A DNA stretch of 17,248 nucleotides from Clostridia bacterium (GTDB lineage Bacteria; Bacillota; Clostridia; Oscillospirales; Acutalibacteraceae). The number at the start of each line of letters is the position of its first letter. The stretch's first letter is position 1. The notes under the pieces were generated by a model. It saw nothing but the letters and a program-made list of their open reading frames with translations. It was not told the DNA's origin and did not search any database. The stretch is taken from the NCBI GenBank assembly GCA_900766895.1, contig CAAFXF010000119.1:1-17248 (forward strand), written 5' to 3'. Shown here in pieces: positions 6,674-13,673 of this stretch. Both the position numbers and the translations under genes were made by a program.

Positions 6674-8239
6674 TTATTTAGCTGTTTTTGCTTTGATGTT
6701 TGACCACGGGCCGTAATATGTTTTGCCTTTTGCTTTTTTGAATGCACGGATTTTTACATAATACTTTTTACCCTTGGTAAAGTTCTTGCCGGTGTAGGTT
6801 GTATATCTTCTGCCTGTGATTTTTGTTTTTGCAACAATTTTCTTAAAGGACTTATCCCTTGCCCAATAGATTTGATAGCCTGTTGCAGAGGTTGAGCACT
6901 TGTTCCACTTTGCCTTAATCTTGTGACCGCTGCTGTACGCCGTGAGGCTTACAAGCTTAACCTTGGCAGGTGTGTAATTCTTTGTAGTAGTGGTTGGGGC
7001 AGTTGTAGTAGTTTGCTGTTGAGAGGAGGTTGCATTTGTGTTGTACAAAACAGTATCTTTATTTGCCTTCATAAATCCTGCTGCCCAAGCTAAACCGTCG
7101 GAGGCTGTTACATATGCACCGATATTAAAATAATTGTACATACCCTGAAACGGAGCAACTGTACCCTTAACTGCTGTTGCTGTCGGGTTTGTACCACCGT
7201 TTTCCTGCCTGATTTTTGACGAAATATAGTTTACTCCGAGAAGACTGTATTCGGATACTTTCTCGATAGCCTCAACATAAGATTTAACCTGTGTAACGGT
7301 TTTTGTATTACCCTCGGTGTCGATATACGAAATCGGCTTTGAGCTATCAGCCATCCACGTTCCTTTAAGGATAGACTCAACAAGCTTTTGTCTTGCAGTA
7401 GCATCAGCTATACATTCGTTTGCCTCAATCGCATTTATACTTTCAAACTGAAAAATATATTCAACAGTAAGGAAATTAAGCGGATTAATATAATATTTTA
7501 CATCATCCCGATTTGCGCTTTTGTTTACAGCCATTTCGCCCTTAACTGCATCATCAATCGAAATGCCCGTAGGCTTAAGAACAAAGCTCCAATTTGGATA
7601 AGCTGCCTCCAATGCTTGAAGCTTTAAGGCATAGCTATTTGGTATTTCTCCATACTCTCCGTAAGTTACCAGTGTATCACCCGGCTCGGCATTGTATACC
7701 GGGATGTAAAAGGTATGCTTTGCATCAAGCAAGCCTGCTTCCTTGTATCCGTTGTAAAGAATTCTTCCCTCGCCATATGCACCCTTTATATTAGACATAT
7801 ACTCGTGCGAGAATTTTGTGCCTGTGGTTATTACGTTAAACTTTTGAAAATACAAGGTGTATTGATGTGTAAGATAGTTGCTTGCAATATACTTTGCGCC
7901 ATGGTAGATAGCCTTGTACGGGTCCGTCCACGGTCTGCCCTGATTTGCAAAGTATGTAACATCGGCATCTGCCTTGTTGATATAGCCGATAATTCCGTTT
8001 TCTGCCGTTGCAGCATCTGCATCGGTGCCTACGGTTTTTGTTGCCTCATATTTACCGTTTGCAAGCTCGGTATACAGCCTAACCTTATACTGATTTGAAT
8101 TTTCCGAAATATAGGTCATACGCTGACCCTTGCTAATCTTTACGTCTACTGACTCTGCCGCCTGAACAGGTGATGCAAATGAACATAATGATGTACACAG
8201 CATTACAACGGACAAAATGCCGGATACTAACTTTTTCAT
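6674..8239 (-). CDS. Secreted beta-N-acetylglucosaminidase-type autolysin with FN3 domain, permuted domain order
   Basis: This is a probable exported peptidoglycan hydrolase, cutting after N-acetylglucosamine. The 521-residue protein has a signal peptide (cleavage likely after VQA, residue 27). Residues about 99-186 hold GRPWTDPYKAI, LYFQKFNV, SHEYMSNIKGAYGEG and FYIPVYN, a block that in clostridial GH73-like glucosaminidases normally lies at the end of the catalytic domain. Residues about 205-395 hold the block that normally comes first: YPNWSFV, YYINPLNFL, IFQFES, SKIRQENGG with likely catalytic Glu346, and YNYFNIGAY. A Thr/Gln linker (405-423) leads to one fibronectin type III domain (about 424-521). 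AAGGAG lies 7 bases before the ATG. The enzyme class is recognised from these motifs; activity is inferred, and the family assignment is good rather than certain. Confidence 0.8.
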   Translation of the reverse strand: MKKLVSGILSVVMLCTSLCSFASPVQAAESVDVKISKGQRMTYISENSNQYKVRLYTELANGKYEATKTVGTDADAATAENGIIGYINKADADVTYFANQGRPWTDPYKAIYHGAKYIASNYLTHQYTLYFQKFNVITTGTKFSHEYMSNIKGAYGEGRILYNGYKEAGLLDAKHTFYIPVYNAEPGDTLVTYGEYGEIPNSYALKLQALEAAYPNWSFVLKPTGISIDDAVKGEMAVNKSANRDDVKYYINPLNFLTVEYIFQFESINAIEANECIADATARQKLVESILKGTWMADSSKPISYIDTEGNTKTVTQVKSYVEAIEKVSEYSLLGVNYISSKIRQENGGTNPTATAVKGTVAPFQGMYNYFNIGAYVTASDGLAWAAGFMKANKDTVLYNTNATSSQQQTTTTAPTTTTKNYTPAKVKLVSLTAYSSGHKIKAKWNKCSTSATGYQIYWARDKSFKKIVAKTKITGRRYTTYTGKNFTKGKKYYVKIRAFKKAKGKTYYGPWSNIKAKTAK

Positions 8240-8280
8240 ATATATACTCCTTAAATATTACAATTTGTAATCTTTATACC

Positions 8281-8309
8281 AATATAACACAACATTTTGC
8301 AAAAATCAA
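8281..8309 (-). promoter_or_regulatory. Promoter of the autolysin gene
   Basis: On the minus strand, -35 TTGATT (8304-8309) and -10 TATATT (8281-8286) have a 17-bp spacer. One of the two TTTTGCAAAA palindromes (8295-8304) sits inside the spacer next to the -35 box. Confidence 0.65.
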
Positions 8310-8327
8310 CATACAAATTTTGCAAAA
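8295..8327. promoter_or_regulatory. Paired TTTTGCAAAA palindromes, candidate operator
   Basis: The perfect palindrome TTTTGCAAAA occurs at 8295-8304 and again at 8318-8327, 23 bp apart start to start, about two helical turns. Both copies are preceded by A, making an 11-bp direct repeat. The first copy touches the -35 box of the autolysin promoter and the second overlaps the -35 box of the flavoprotein promoter. A dimeric repressor bound here could control both genes. The regulator is unknown. Confidence 0.45.
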
Positions 8328-8349
8328 CCATATCGCTTTGTGCTATAAT
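8320..8349 (+). promoter_or_regulatory. Promoter of the thioredoxin-reductase-like gene
   Basis: An extended -10 element, TGCTATAAT (8341-8349, hexamer 8344-8349), is preceded by a weak -35 TTGCAA (8320-8325) at 18 bp. The transcript would begin around 8356, only a few bases before the start codon, so the leader is extremely short and overlaps the AAAGGAG ribosome binding site (8355-8361). If the true start is slightly further upstream the leader would still be under 25 nt. Confidence 0.55.
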
Positions 8350-8368
8350 AAAGCAAAGGAGTGATACC

Positions 8369-9214
8369 GTGTTTGATATTGCAATTATAGGCAGTGGCCC
8401 TGCCGGAATTTCCGCAGCGATAAACTGCAAAATCAGAAACAAAAGCTTTGTGCTGTTTGGCAACAACGAGCTGTCGCACAAGGTAGAAATTTCGCACAAG
8501 ATTAATAATTATCCTGCTCTGCCCAATATTACCGGCAGGGAGCTTAACGAAAAGCTTCGCGCACACCTTAACGATATGGATATTAAGGTTACACCACAGC
8601 GAATAACAGGCGTATACAATATGAACGACAGGTTTGTACTGTTGGCAGACAAAACGCAATTTGAGGCAAGGGCGGTTATACTCTGCCTTGGTGCAGAAAC
8701 CGTTAAGCCGTTGCCAAACGAGCGAGAGCTCCTCGGCAGAGGAGTCAGCTACTGTGCCACCTGTGACGGTATGCTTTACAGGGACAGAACGATTGCTGTT
8801 TTTTGCGACAGCAGGGAGCAAGAGGAGGAGGTAAAATATCTTGCCGACCTCGCGAAAAAGGTATATTACAGCCACAGCTACGACTCGGATATAACCGCAA
8901 AAAATGTAATTCACCTTGAAAAAAGGATTGCAAAAATCAACGGCGAAATGAAGGTTAACGGCATTGAGCTTGCAGACGGGACAGGCATCGATGTTGACGG
9001 TGTGTTCTTCATTAAGCAGGCTGTGTCGGCAGATGTTTTGCTAAATAACCTGCAAACAGAAAACGGAATAATCAAGGTTGACAGAAGTATGCAAACAAGC
9101 ATTGACGGTTGCTTTGCCGCAGGCGACTGCACGGGAACACCGTACCAAATCGCCAAGGCAATAGGCGAGGGCAACATCGCCGCCCATTCAGCCATATCGT
9201 ATCTATCAAAATAA
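8369..9214 (+). CDS. Thioredoxin-reductase-like FAD flavoprotein lacking the NADPH-binding motifs
   Basis: It resembles thioredoxin reductase, a cytoplasmic flavoenzyme that reduces thioredoxin-type disulfides. The 281-residue product has the FAD loop GSGPAG (8-13), the redox pair CATC (Cys129, Cys132) followed by DGM, and the C-terminal FAD motif AAGDCTGTPYQIAKAIGEG (250-268). The nucleotide domain lacks what NADPH-dependent enzymes show: the Gly-rich GGGDSA-type loop is replaced by FCDSREQEE (145-153), and the HRR-type basic motif by YYSHSYDSD (166-174). Clostridial ferredoxin-dependent flavin thioredoxin reductases share this loss, so ferredoxin is the likely electron donor. The GTG start is chosen for AAAGGAG 7 bases upstream; an earlier in-frame ATG would lie inside the promoter. 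No thioredoxin gene is adjacent. Confidence 0.87.
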   Translation: MFDIAIIGSGPAGISAAINCKIRNKSFVLFGNNELSHKVEISHKINNYPALPNITGRELNEKLRAHLNDMDIKVTPQRITGVYNMNDRFVLLADKTQFEARAVILCLGAETVKPLPNERELLGRGVSYCATCDGMLYRDRTIAVFCDSREQEEEVKYLADLAKKVYYSHSYDSDITAKNVIHLEKRIAKINGEMKVNGIELADGTGIDVDGVFFIKQAVSADVLLNNLQTENGIIKVDRSMQTSIDGCFAAGDCTGTPYQIAKAIGEGNIAAHSAISYLSK

Positions 9215-9234
9215 AAGCAAAATGAGATTGAGTT

Positions 9235-9287
9235 ATCCCCTTCGTCAACACTTACGTGTTGCCACCTCCCCTTACAATAAGGGGAGG
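9235..9287 (+). repeat. Double-hairpin dispersed repeat, copy 2
   Basis: It has the same plan as the copy at 6616-6671: ATCCCCTTC, a first hairpin with arms CAACAC (9246-9251) and GTGTTG (9256-9261) around TTAC, then CCA and a perfect 10-bp hairpin (9265-9287) with arms CCTCCCCTTA and TAAGGGGAGG around CAA. It lies 20 bp after the flavoprotein stop codon and about 50 bp before the terminator shared with ppdK. At the last stem position G-C in copy 1 is A-T here, so pairing is conserved while sequence changes. Confidence 0.75.
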
Positions 9288-9337
9288 CGAGAATACGCTT
9301 TTCAGCACAGAGCGCAGATTGACATTATATCAAAAGT

Positions 9338-9366
9338 AAAAGGCACCCCTTGCGGAGTGCCTTTTT
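9338..9366. terminator. Bidirectional terminator between flavoprotein gene and ppdK
   Basis: AAAAGGCACCCC and GGAGTGCCTTTT form a 12-bp stem with one wobble pair around TTGC. The plus-strand tail is TTTTTG and the minus-strand tail is TTTTACTTTTG, so it can end both converging transcripts. Confidence 0.8.
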
Positions 9367-9388
9367 GTTATTCAATTTAGGACTGTGA

Positions 9389-12025
9389 TTACATCTCTGC
9401 AATAGCTGCCTGTGCAGCAGCAAGGCGTGCGATTGGCACACGGAATGGTGAGCATGATACATAATCAAGACCGATCTTGTGGCAGAATTCAACTGATGTT
9501 GGGTCGCCGCCGTGCTCACCGCAGATACCGCAGTGGAGTGCAGGACGGGTTGCCTTACCGTTCTTAACTGCCATTTCCATAAGCTGACCTACACCTGTTG
9601 TGTCAAGTCTTGCAAACGGATCGCTTTCAAAAATCTTCTTATCATAGTAAGCATCAAGGAACTTACCTGCATCATCACGGCTGAAGCCGAATGTCATCTG
9701 AGTAAGGTCGTTAGTACCGAAGCAGAAGAACTCAGCCTCCTTAGCGATGTCGCCTGCTGTAAGAGCAGCACGAGGAATCTCGATCATAGTACCAACCTCA
9801 TACTTCATTTCAACACCTGCTGCTGCGATTTCTGCATCTGCAGTTGCAACAACGATGTCCTTAACGTACTTAAGCTCCTTGGTATCGCAAGCAAGAGGAA
9901 TCATAATTTCAGGGCAAACATTCCAATCAGGATGAGCCTTTGAAACATTGATAGCTGCACGGATAACAGCCTTTGTCTGCATCTTTGCGATTTCAGGATA
10001 TGTAACAGCAAGACGAAGTCCACGGTGGCCCATCATTGGGTTGAACTCGTGAAGTGAAGAGATGATAGCCTTAATATCTTCAACTGTCTTGCCCTGTGCG
10101 TCAGCAAGCTTTGCAATATCAGCTTCCTCGGTAGGAACGAACTCGTGAAGAGGTGGATCCAAGAATCTGATAGTTACAGGACAGCCCTCAAGTGCCTCAT
10201 AAAGAGCCTCAAAGTCGTTCTGCTGATAAGGAAGAATCTTATCAAGAGCAGCTTCTCTTTCCTCTACTGTATCTGAACAAATCATCTCACGGAAAGCAGC
10301 AATTCTGTCCTCTTCAAAGAACATATGCTCTGTACGGCAAAGACCGATACCCTCTGCACCGAGCTCTCTTGCCTTCTTTGCATCTGCAGGAGTATCTGCA
10401 TTTGTACGAACCTTAAGAGTTCTGAACTTGTCAGCCCAGCCCATAATTCTGCCGAATGTACCTGCAATCTCTGCATCCTTGGTTTCGATGATGCCGTCGT
10501 AGATGTTACCTGTTGAACCGTCGATTGAAATGTAATCACCCTCAACAAAGGTCTTGCCTGCGAGTGTGAACTTTTTGTTTTCTTCATCCATAATGATGTC
10601 GCCGCAGCCTGATACACAGCAAGTACCCATACCACGAGCAACTACGGCAGCGTGAGATGTCATACCGCCACGTACTGTAAGGATACCCTGAGCAGCCTTC
10701 ATACCTGTAATATCTTCAGGTGAAGTCTCAAGACGAACGAGGATAACCTTTTCGCCTCTTGCGTTCCAGGTTTCTGCATCCTCTGCTGTGAATACAACCT
10801 TACCGCATGCAGCACCCGGAGAAGCACCAAGGCCCTTACCCATTGGAGTAGCAGCCTTAAGAGCCTTTGCGTCAAACTGTGGGTGAAGGAGTGTGTCGAG
10901 GTTACGAGGGTCAATCATAGCAACAGCCTCTGCCTCTGTCTTGTGTCCTTCATCAACAAGGTCGCAAGCGATTTGAAGAGCAGCCTGTGCTGTTCTCTTA
11001 CCGTTACGGCACTGAAGCATATAGAGCTTCTTGTTCTCTACTGTGAATTCCATATCCTGCATATCGTGGTAGTGATTTTCAAGAGTATCACAAACCTCAA
11101 GGAACTGAGCGTATGCCTCAGGGAATTCCTTTTCCATCTGAGCGATTGGCATTGGTGTACGAACACCTGCAACTACGTCCTCGCCCTGTGCGTTGATAAG
11201 GAACTCACCCATCAACTTATTTTCACCGGTTGCAGGGTCACGGGTAAATGCAACACCTGTACCTGACTGATTGTTAAGGTTACCGAATACCATAGGCATT
11301 ACGTTAACTGCAGTACCCCATGAATAAGGAATATCGTTATCTCTACGATATACGTTTGCACGTGGGTTATCCCATGATCTGAATACAGCCTCGATAGCAA
11401 GCTTGAGCTGTTCAACAGGGTCGGATGGGAAGTCTGTGCCAAGCTGATTCTTGTACTCAGCCTTAAACTGATTTGCAAGCTCCTTAAGGTCAGCAGCTGT
11501 AAGGTCTACGTCGAACTGAACGCCCTTTTCTTCCTTCATCTTGTCGATAAGCTGCTCAAAATACTTCTTACCAACCTCCATAACTACATCAGAGAACATC
11601 TGGATGAATCTTCTGTATGAGTCATATACAAAACGCTCGAAAGCAGGGTCATCGTTACCTGCGATCATTGTTTCTACTACCTGGTCGTTAAGACCGAGGT
11701 TAAGGATTGTATCCATCATACCGGGCATTGATGCTCTTGCACCTGAACGTACAGATACCAAAAGAGGATTCTTAAGATCACCGAACTTTTTGCCGTTGAT
11801 CTCTTCCATCTTTGCAACGCCTTCCATGACCTGAGTCATAATCTCATCGTTGATTTTACGACCATCCTCGTAATACTGTGTACAAGCCTCTGTTGTTACA
11901 GTAAAGCCCTGCGGTACAGGAAGACCGATTTTAGTCATCTCTGCAAGGTTTGCACCCTTACCGCCAAGTAGGTTACGCATGGTCATGTCGCCTTCTTCAA
12001 ACATGTATACCCATTTGTTTGACAT
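9389..12025 (-). CDS. ppdK: Pyruvate, phosphate dikinase
   Basis: It interconverts pyruvate, ATP and phosphate with PEP, AMP and pyrophosphate in the cytoplasm. In anaerobes it can serve PPi-linked glycolysis or gluconeogenesis. The 878-residue length is standard. The N-terminal nucleotide-binding domain includes GGKGANLAEM (21-30) and SVRSGARASMPGMMDT (91-106). The swivelling phosphohistidine domain has GGMTSHAAVVARGMG with the phosphorylated His458. The C-terminal PEP/pyruvate-binding barrel has GLCRTEHMF, MGHRGLRL, FGTNDLTQMTFG and LHCGICGEHGG with the catalytic Cys near 832-835. AGGAGG lies 8-9 bases upstream of the ATG, and the promoter at 12105-12133 gives a leader of about 70 nt. It stands alone, closed by a bidirectional terminator. 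No regulatory PDRP kinase gene is seen in the window. Confidence 0.98.
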   Translation of the reverse strand: MSNKWVYMFEEGDMTMRNLLGGKGANLAEMTKIGLPVPQGFTVTTEACTQYYEDGRKINDEIMTQVMEGVAKMEEINGKKFGDLKNPLLVSVRSGARASMPGMMDTILNLGLNDQVVETMIAGNDDPAFERFVYDSYRRFIQMFSDVVMEVGKKYFEQLIDKMKEEKGVQFDVDLTAADLKELANQFKAEYKNQLGTDFPSDPVEQLKLAIEAVFRSWDNPRANVYRRDNDIPYSWGTAVNVMPMVFGNLNNQSGTGVAFTRDPATGENKLMGEFLINAQGEDVVAGVRTPMPIAQMEKEFPEAYAQFLEVCDTLENHYHDMQDMEFTVENKKLYMLQCRNGKRTAQAALQIACDLVDEGHKTEAEAVAMIDPRNLDTLLHPQFDAKALKAATPMGKGLGASPGAACGKVVFTAEDAETWNARGEKVILVRLETSPEDITGMKAAQGILTVRGGMTSHAAVVARGMGTCCVSGCGDIIMDEENKKFTLAGKTFVEGDYISIDGSTGNIYDGIIETKDAEIAGTFGRIMGWADKFRTLKVRTNADTPADAKKARELGAEGIGLCRTEHMFFEEDRIAAFREMICSDTVEEREAALDKILPYQQNDFEALYEALEGCPVTIRFLDPPLHEFVPTEEADIAKLADAQGKTVEDIKAIISSLHEFNPMMGHRGLRLAVTYPEIAKMQTKAVIRAAINVSKAHPDWNVCPEIMIPLACDTKELKYVKDIVVATADAEIAAAGVEMKYEVGTMIEIPRAALTAGDIAKEAEFFCFGTNDLTQMTFGFSRDDAGKFLDAYYDKKIFESDPFARLDTTGVGQLMEMAVKNGKATRPALHCGICGEHGGDPTSVEFCHKIGLDYVSCSPFRVPIARLAAAQAAIAEM

Positions 12026-12104
12026 TTGAGTTACCTCCTAAAAATTTATACGAATTTGATGTTTATCCTGCGGGATTTACGACAATGCAGAATAATCCGA
12101 TAAA

Positions 12105-12133
12105 AGTATACCATACAACAATGGTAATTTCAA
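12105..12133 (-). promoter_or_regulatory. ppdK promoter
   Basis: On the minus strand, -35 TTGAAA (12128-12133) and -10 TATACT (12105-12110) have a 17-bp spacer. The transcript would start near 12098. The leader of about 70 nt shows only a tiny hairpin (ATCC/GGAT) and no riboswitch that I recognise. Confidence 0.7.
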
Positions 12134-12172
12134 ACATTTTTTTCATTATTTAACGAATATATTATAAAACAG

Positions 12173-12201
12173 TTGAAAAATTATCAAATATAGTGCATAA
12201 T
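12173..12201 (+). promoter_or_regulatory. glmU promoter
   Basis: -35 TTGAAA (12173-12178) and -10 CATAAT (12196-12201) have a 17-bp spacer. The transcript would start near 12208, about 58 nt before the glmU ATG, whose ribosome binding site is AAGGA in AGAAGGAAC at 12252-12260. It diverges from the ppdK promoter with 39 bp between the -35 boxes. Confidence 0.65.
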
Positions 12202-12265
12202 TATATAAAATCAACGAATTAACAACAAAATACAGATTAAGATTTTTTGAAAGAAGGAACTCGAT

Positions 12266-13654
12266 ATGAAATGTGCAATTATCCTTGCAGGCGGAAAAGG
12301 TACAAGAATGAAAACCGACGCACCGAAGGTTATGTGTGAGGTTATCTTTGAGCCTATGATTAAATATGTTGTAGACGCAGTTAAGGACGCCGGTGCCGAG
12401 GACATCTGCGTTATCACCGGATACAGGCACGAAATTGTTGAGGGCTACCTTAACTCATACGACAGCAGCATCAAAACTGCCTTGCAGGAGCCACAGCTGG
12501 GAACAGGCCACGCAGTTATGCAGGCAAGGGAGTTCATTTCTGCTCACAAAGACGATGATATTCTTATTCTCAACGGCGACGGTCCGCTTATGGATGCAGA
12601 CACAATCAACAAGGCATATGATTACCACAAGCAAAACAACAACGCAATCACCCTTATTTCCGCCATTGTTGAGGACACAAACGGCATAGGTCACATCAAG
12701 CGTGACGAAAACGGTGTGCTTGAGCGTATCATTGAGCACAAGGATGCAAACGAGGAGCAAAAGAAGATTAACGAATCAAACGCGGGCACATATTGGTTTA
12801 ACGGCAGCGAGCTCCTCTATGCGCTTGACAGAATTACAAACAACAATGCACAAAACGAATACTACCTGACCGACAGCCTTGAAATTCTCATCAAAAAGGG
12901 TATGAACGCAGGCGCCTACGTTTGTGAAAACAACGAATCTATCCTCGGTGCAAACGACAGAAAGCAGCTCAACATCCTTAACAACATTATGAGAAGAAAC
13001 ATCAACGACTCACTTATGGTCAGCGGTGTTGACATCCAATGCACCGACGGTGTTATGATAGGCAAGGATGTTAAGATAGGCAGTTCAACAAGGATTTTGC
13101 CAAACACAATTATCATAGGCAACACAGTTATCGGTGACGGCTGTGTAATCGGTCCAAACACATACATTAAGGACAGCGAAATAGGCAACGAGGTTATCCT
13201 TGACAACTGCAAGGTAACAGACAGCAAAATTGAGGACGGAGCCGACTGCGGACCTTTTGTTAAGGTTAGGGCAGGCAGTGTGCTCAAAAAAGGTGTACAC
13301 ATCGGCAACTTTGTGGAGGTTAAGAACTCCGTTATCGGCGAAGGTACAAAAAGCGCCCACCTGACATATATCGGTGACAGCGACGTCGGAAAAAATGTAA
13401 ACTTCGGCTGCGGAACAGTTACCTCCAACTTTGACGGAAAAGAAAAATCAAGATGCACAATCGGCGACGGTGCATTTATAGGATGCAACACAAACCTTAT
13501 TGCTCCCGTTAAGGTGGGCGAGCTTGCGTATATTGCGGCAGGCTCAACAATAACAGATGACATACCGGACGAGGCTTTGTCTGTTGCAAGGGCAAAGCAG
13601 GTTAACAAGGAAGGATGGGTTGCAAAGAAAAAGCCATACAAGAATCAAAAATAA
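12266..13654 (+). CDS. glmU: Bifunctional GlmU: GlcN-1-P acetyltransferase / GlcNAc-1-P uridyltransferase
   Basis: It makes UDP-GlcNAc, the precursor of peptidoglycan and wall polymers, in two steps in the cytoplasm. The 462-residue protein is full length. The N-terminal uridyltransferase has LAGGKGTRMKTDAPK (7-21), LGTGHA (78-83) and the metal-binding Asp105 in NGDGP, where most relatives have V or T rather than G106. The C-terminal left-handed beta helix of hexapeptide repeats (about 255-440) carries acetyltransferase residues: Arg335 in VKVRAG, Lys353, His365 and Tyr368 in AHLTYIGDS, and Asn388 in NFDG (usually NYDG). The VanW lipoprotein gene begins about 20 bp downstream, so the two form an envelope operon. 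Identification is secure. Confidence 0.97.
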   Translation: MKCAIILAGGKGTRMKTDAPKVMCEVIFEPMIKYVVDAVKDAGAEDICVITGYRHEIVEGYLNSYDSSIKTALQEPQLGTGHAVMQAREFISAHKDDDILILNGDGPLMDADTINKAYDYHKQNNNAITLISAIVEDTNGIGHIKRDENGVLERIIEHKDANEEQKKINESNAGTYWFNGSELLYALDRITNNNAQNEYYLTDSLEILIKKGMNAGAYVCENNESILGANDRKQLNILNNIMRRNINDSLMVSGVDIQCTDGVMIGKDVKIGSSTRILPNTIIIGNTVIGDGCVIGPNTYIKDSEIGNEVILDNCKVTDSKIEDGADCGPFVKVRAGSVLKKGVHIGNFVEVKNSVIGEGTKSAHLTYIGDSDVGKNVNFGCGTVTSNFDGKEKSRCTIGDGAFIGCNTNLIAPVKVGELAYIAAGSTITDDIPDEALSVARAKQVNKEGWVAKKKPYKNQK

Positions 13655-13673
13655 ATGAAGGCAAGTATTTGTG

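Noticed and set aside
8297..8368. Longer N-terminus for the thioredoxin-reductase-like protein
   Set aside because: It would translate the promoter and the palindromes. The GTG at 8369 has a well-spaced AAAGGAG and begins directly at the FAD-binding strand.
12916..13641. 241-residue open frame on the minus strand opposite glmU
   Set aside because: It mirrors the hexapeptide-repeat region of glmU, has no ribosome binding site and shows a repetitive Pro/Ser/Leu-rich composition typical of an antisense frame.
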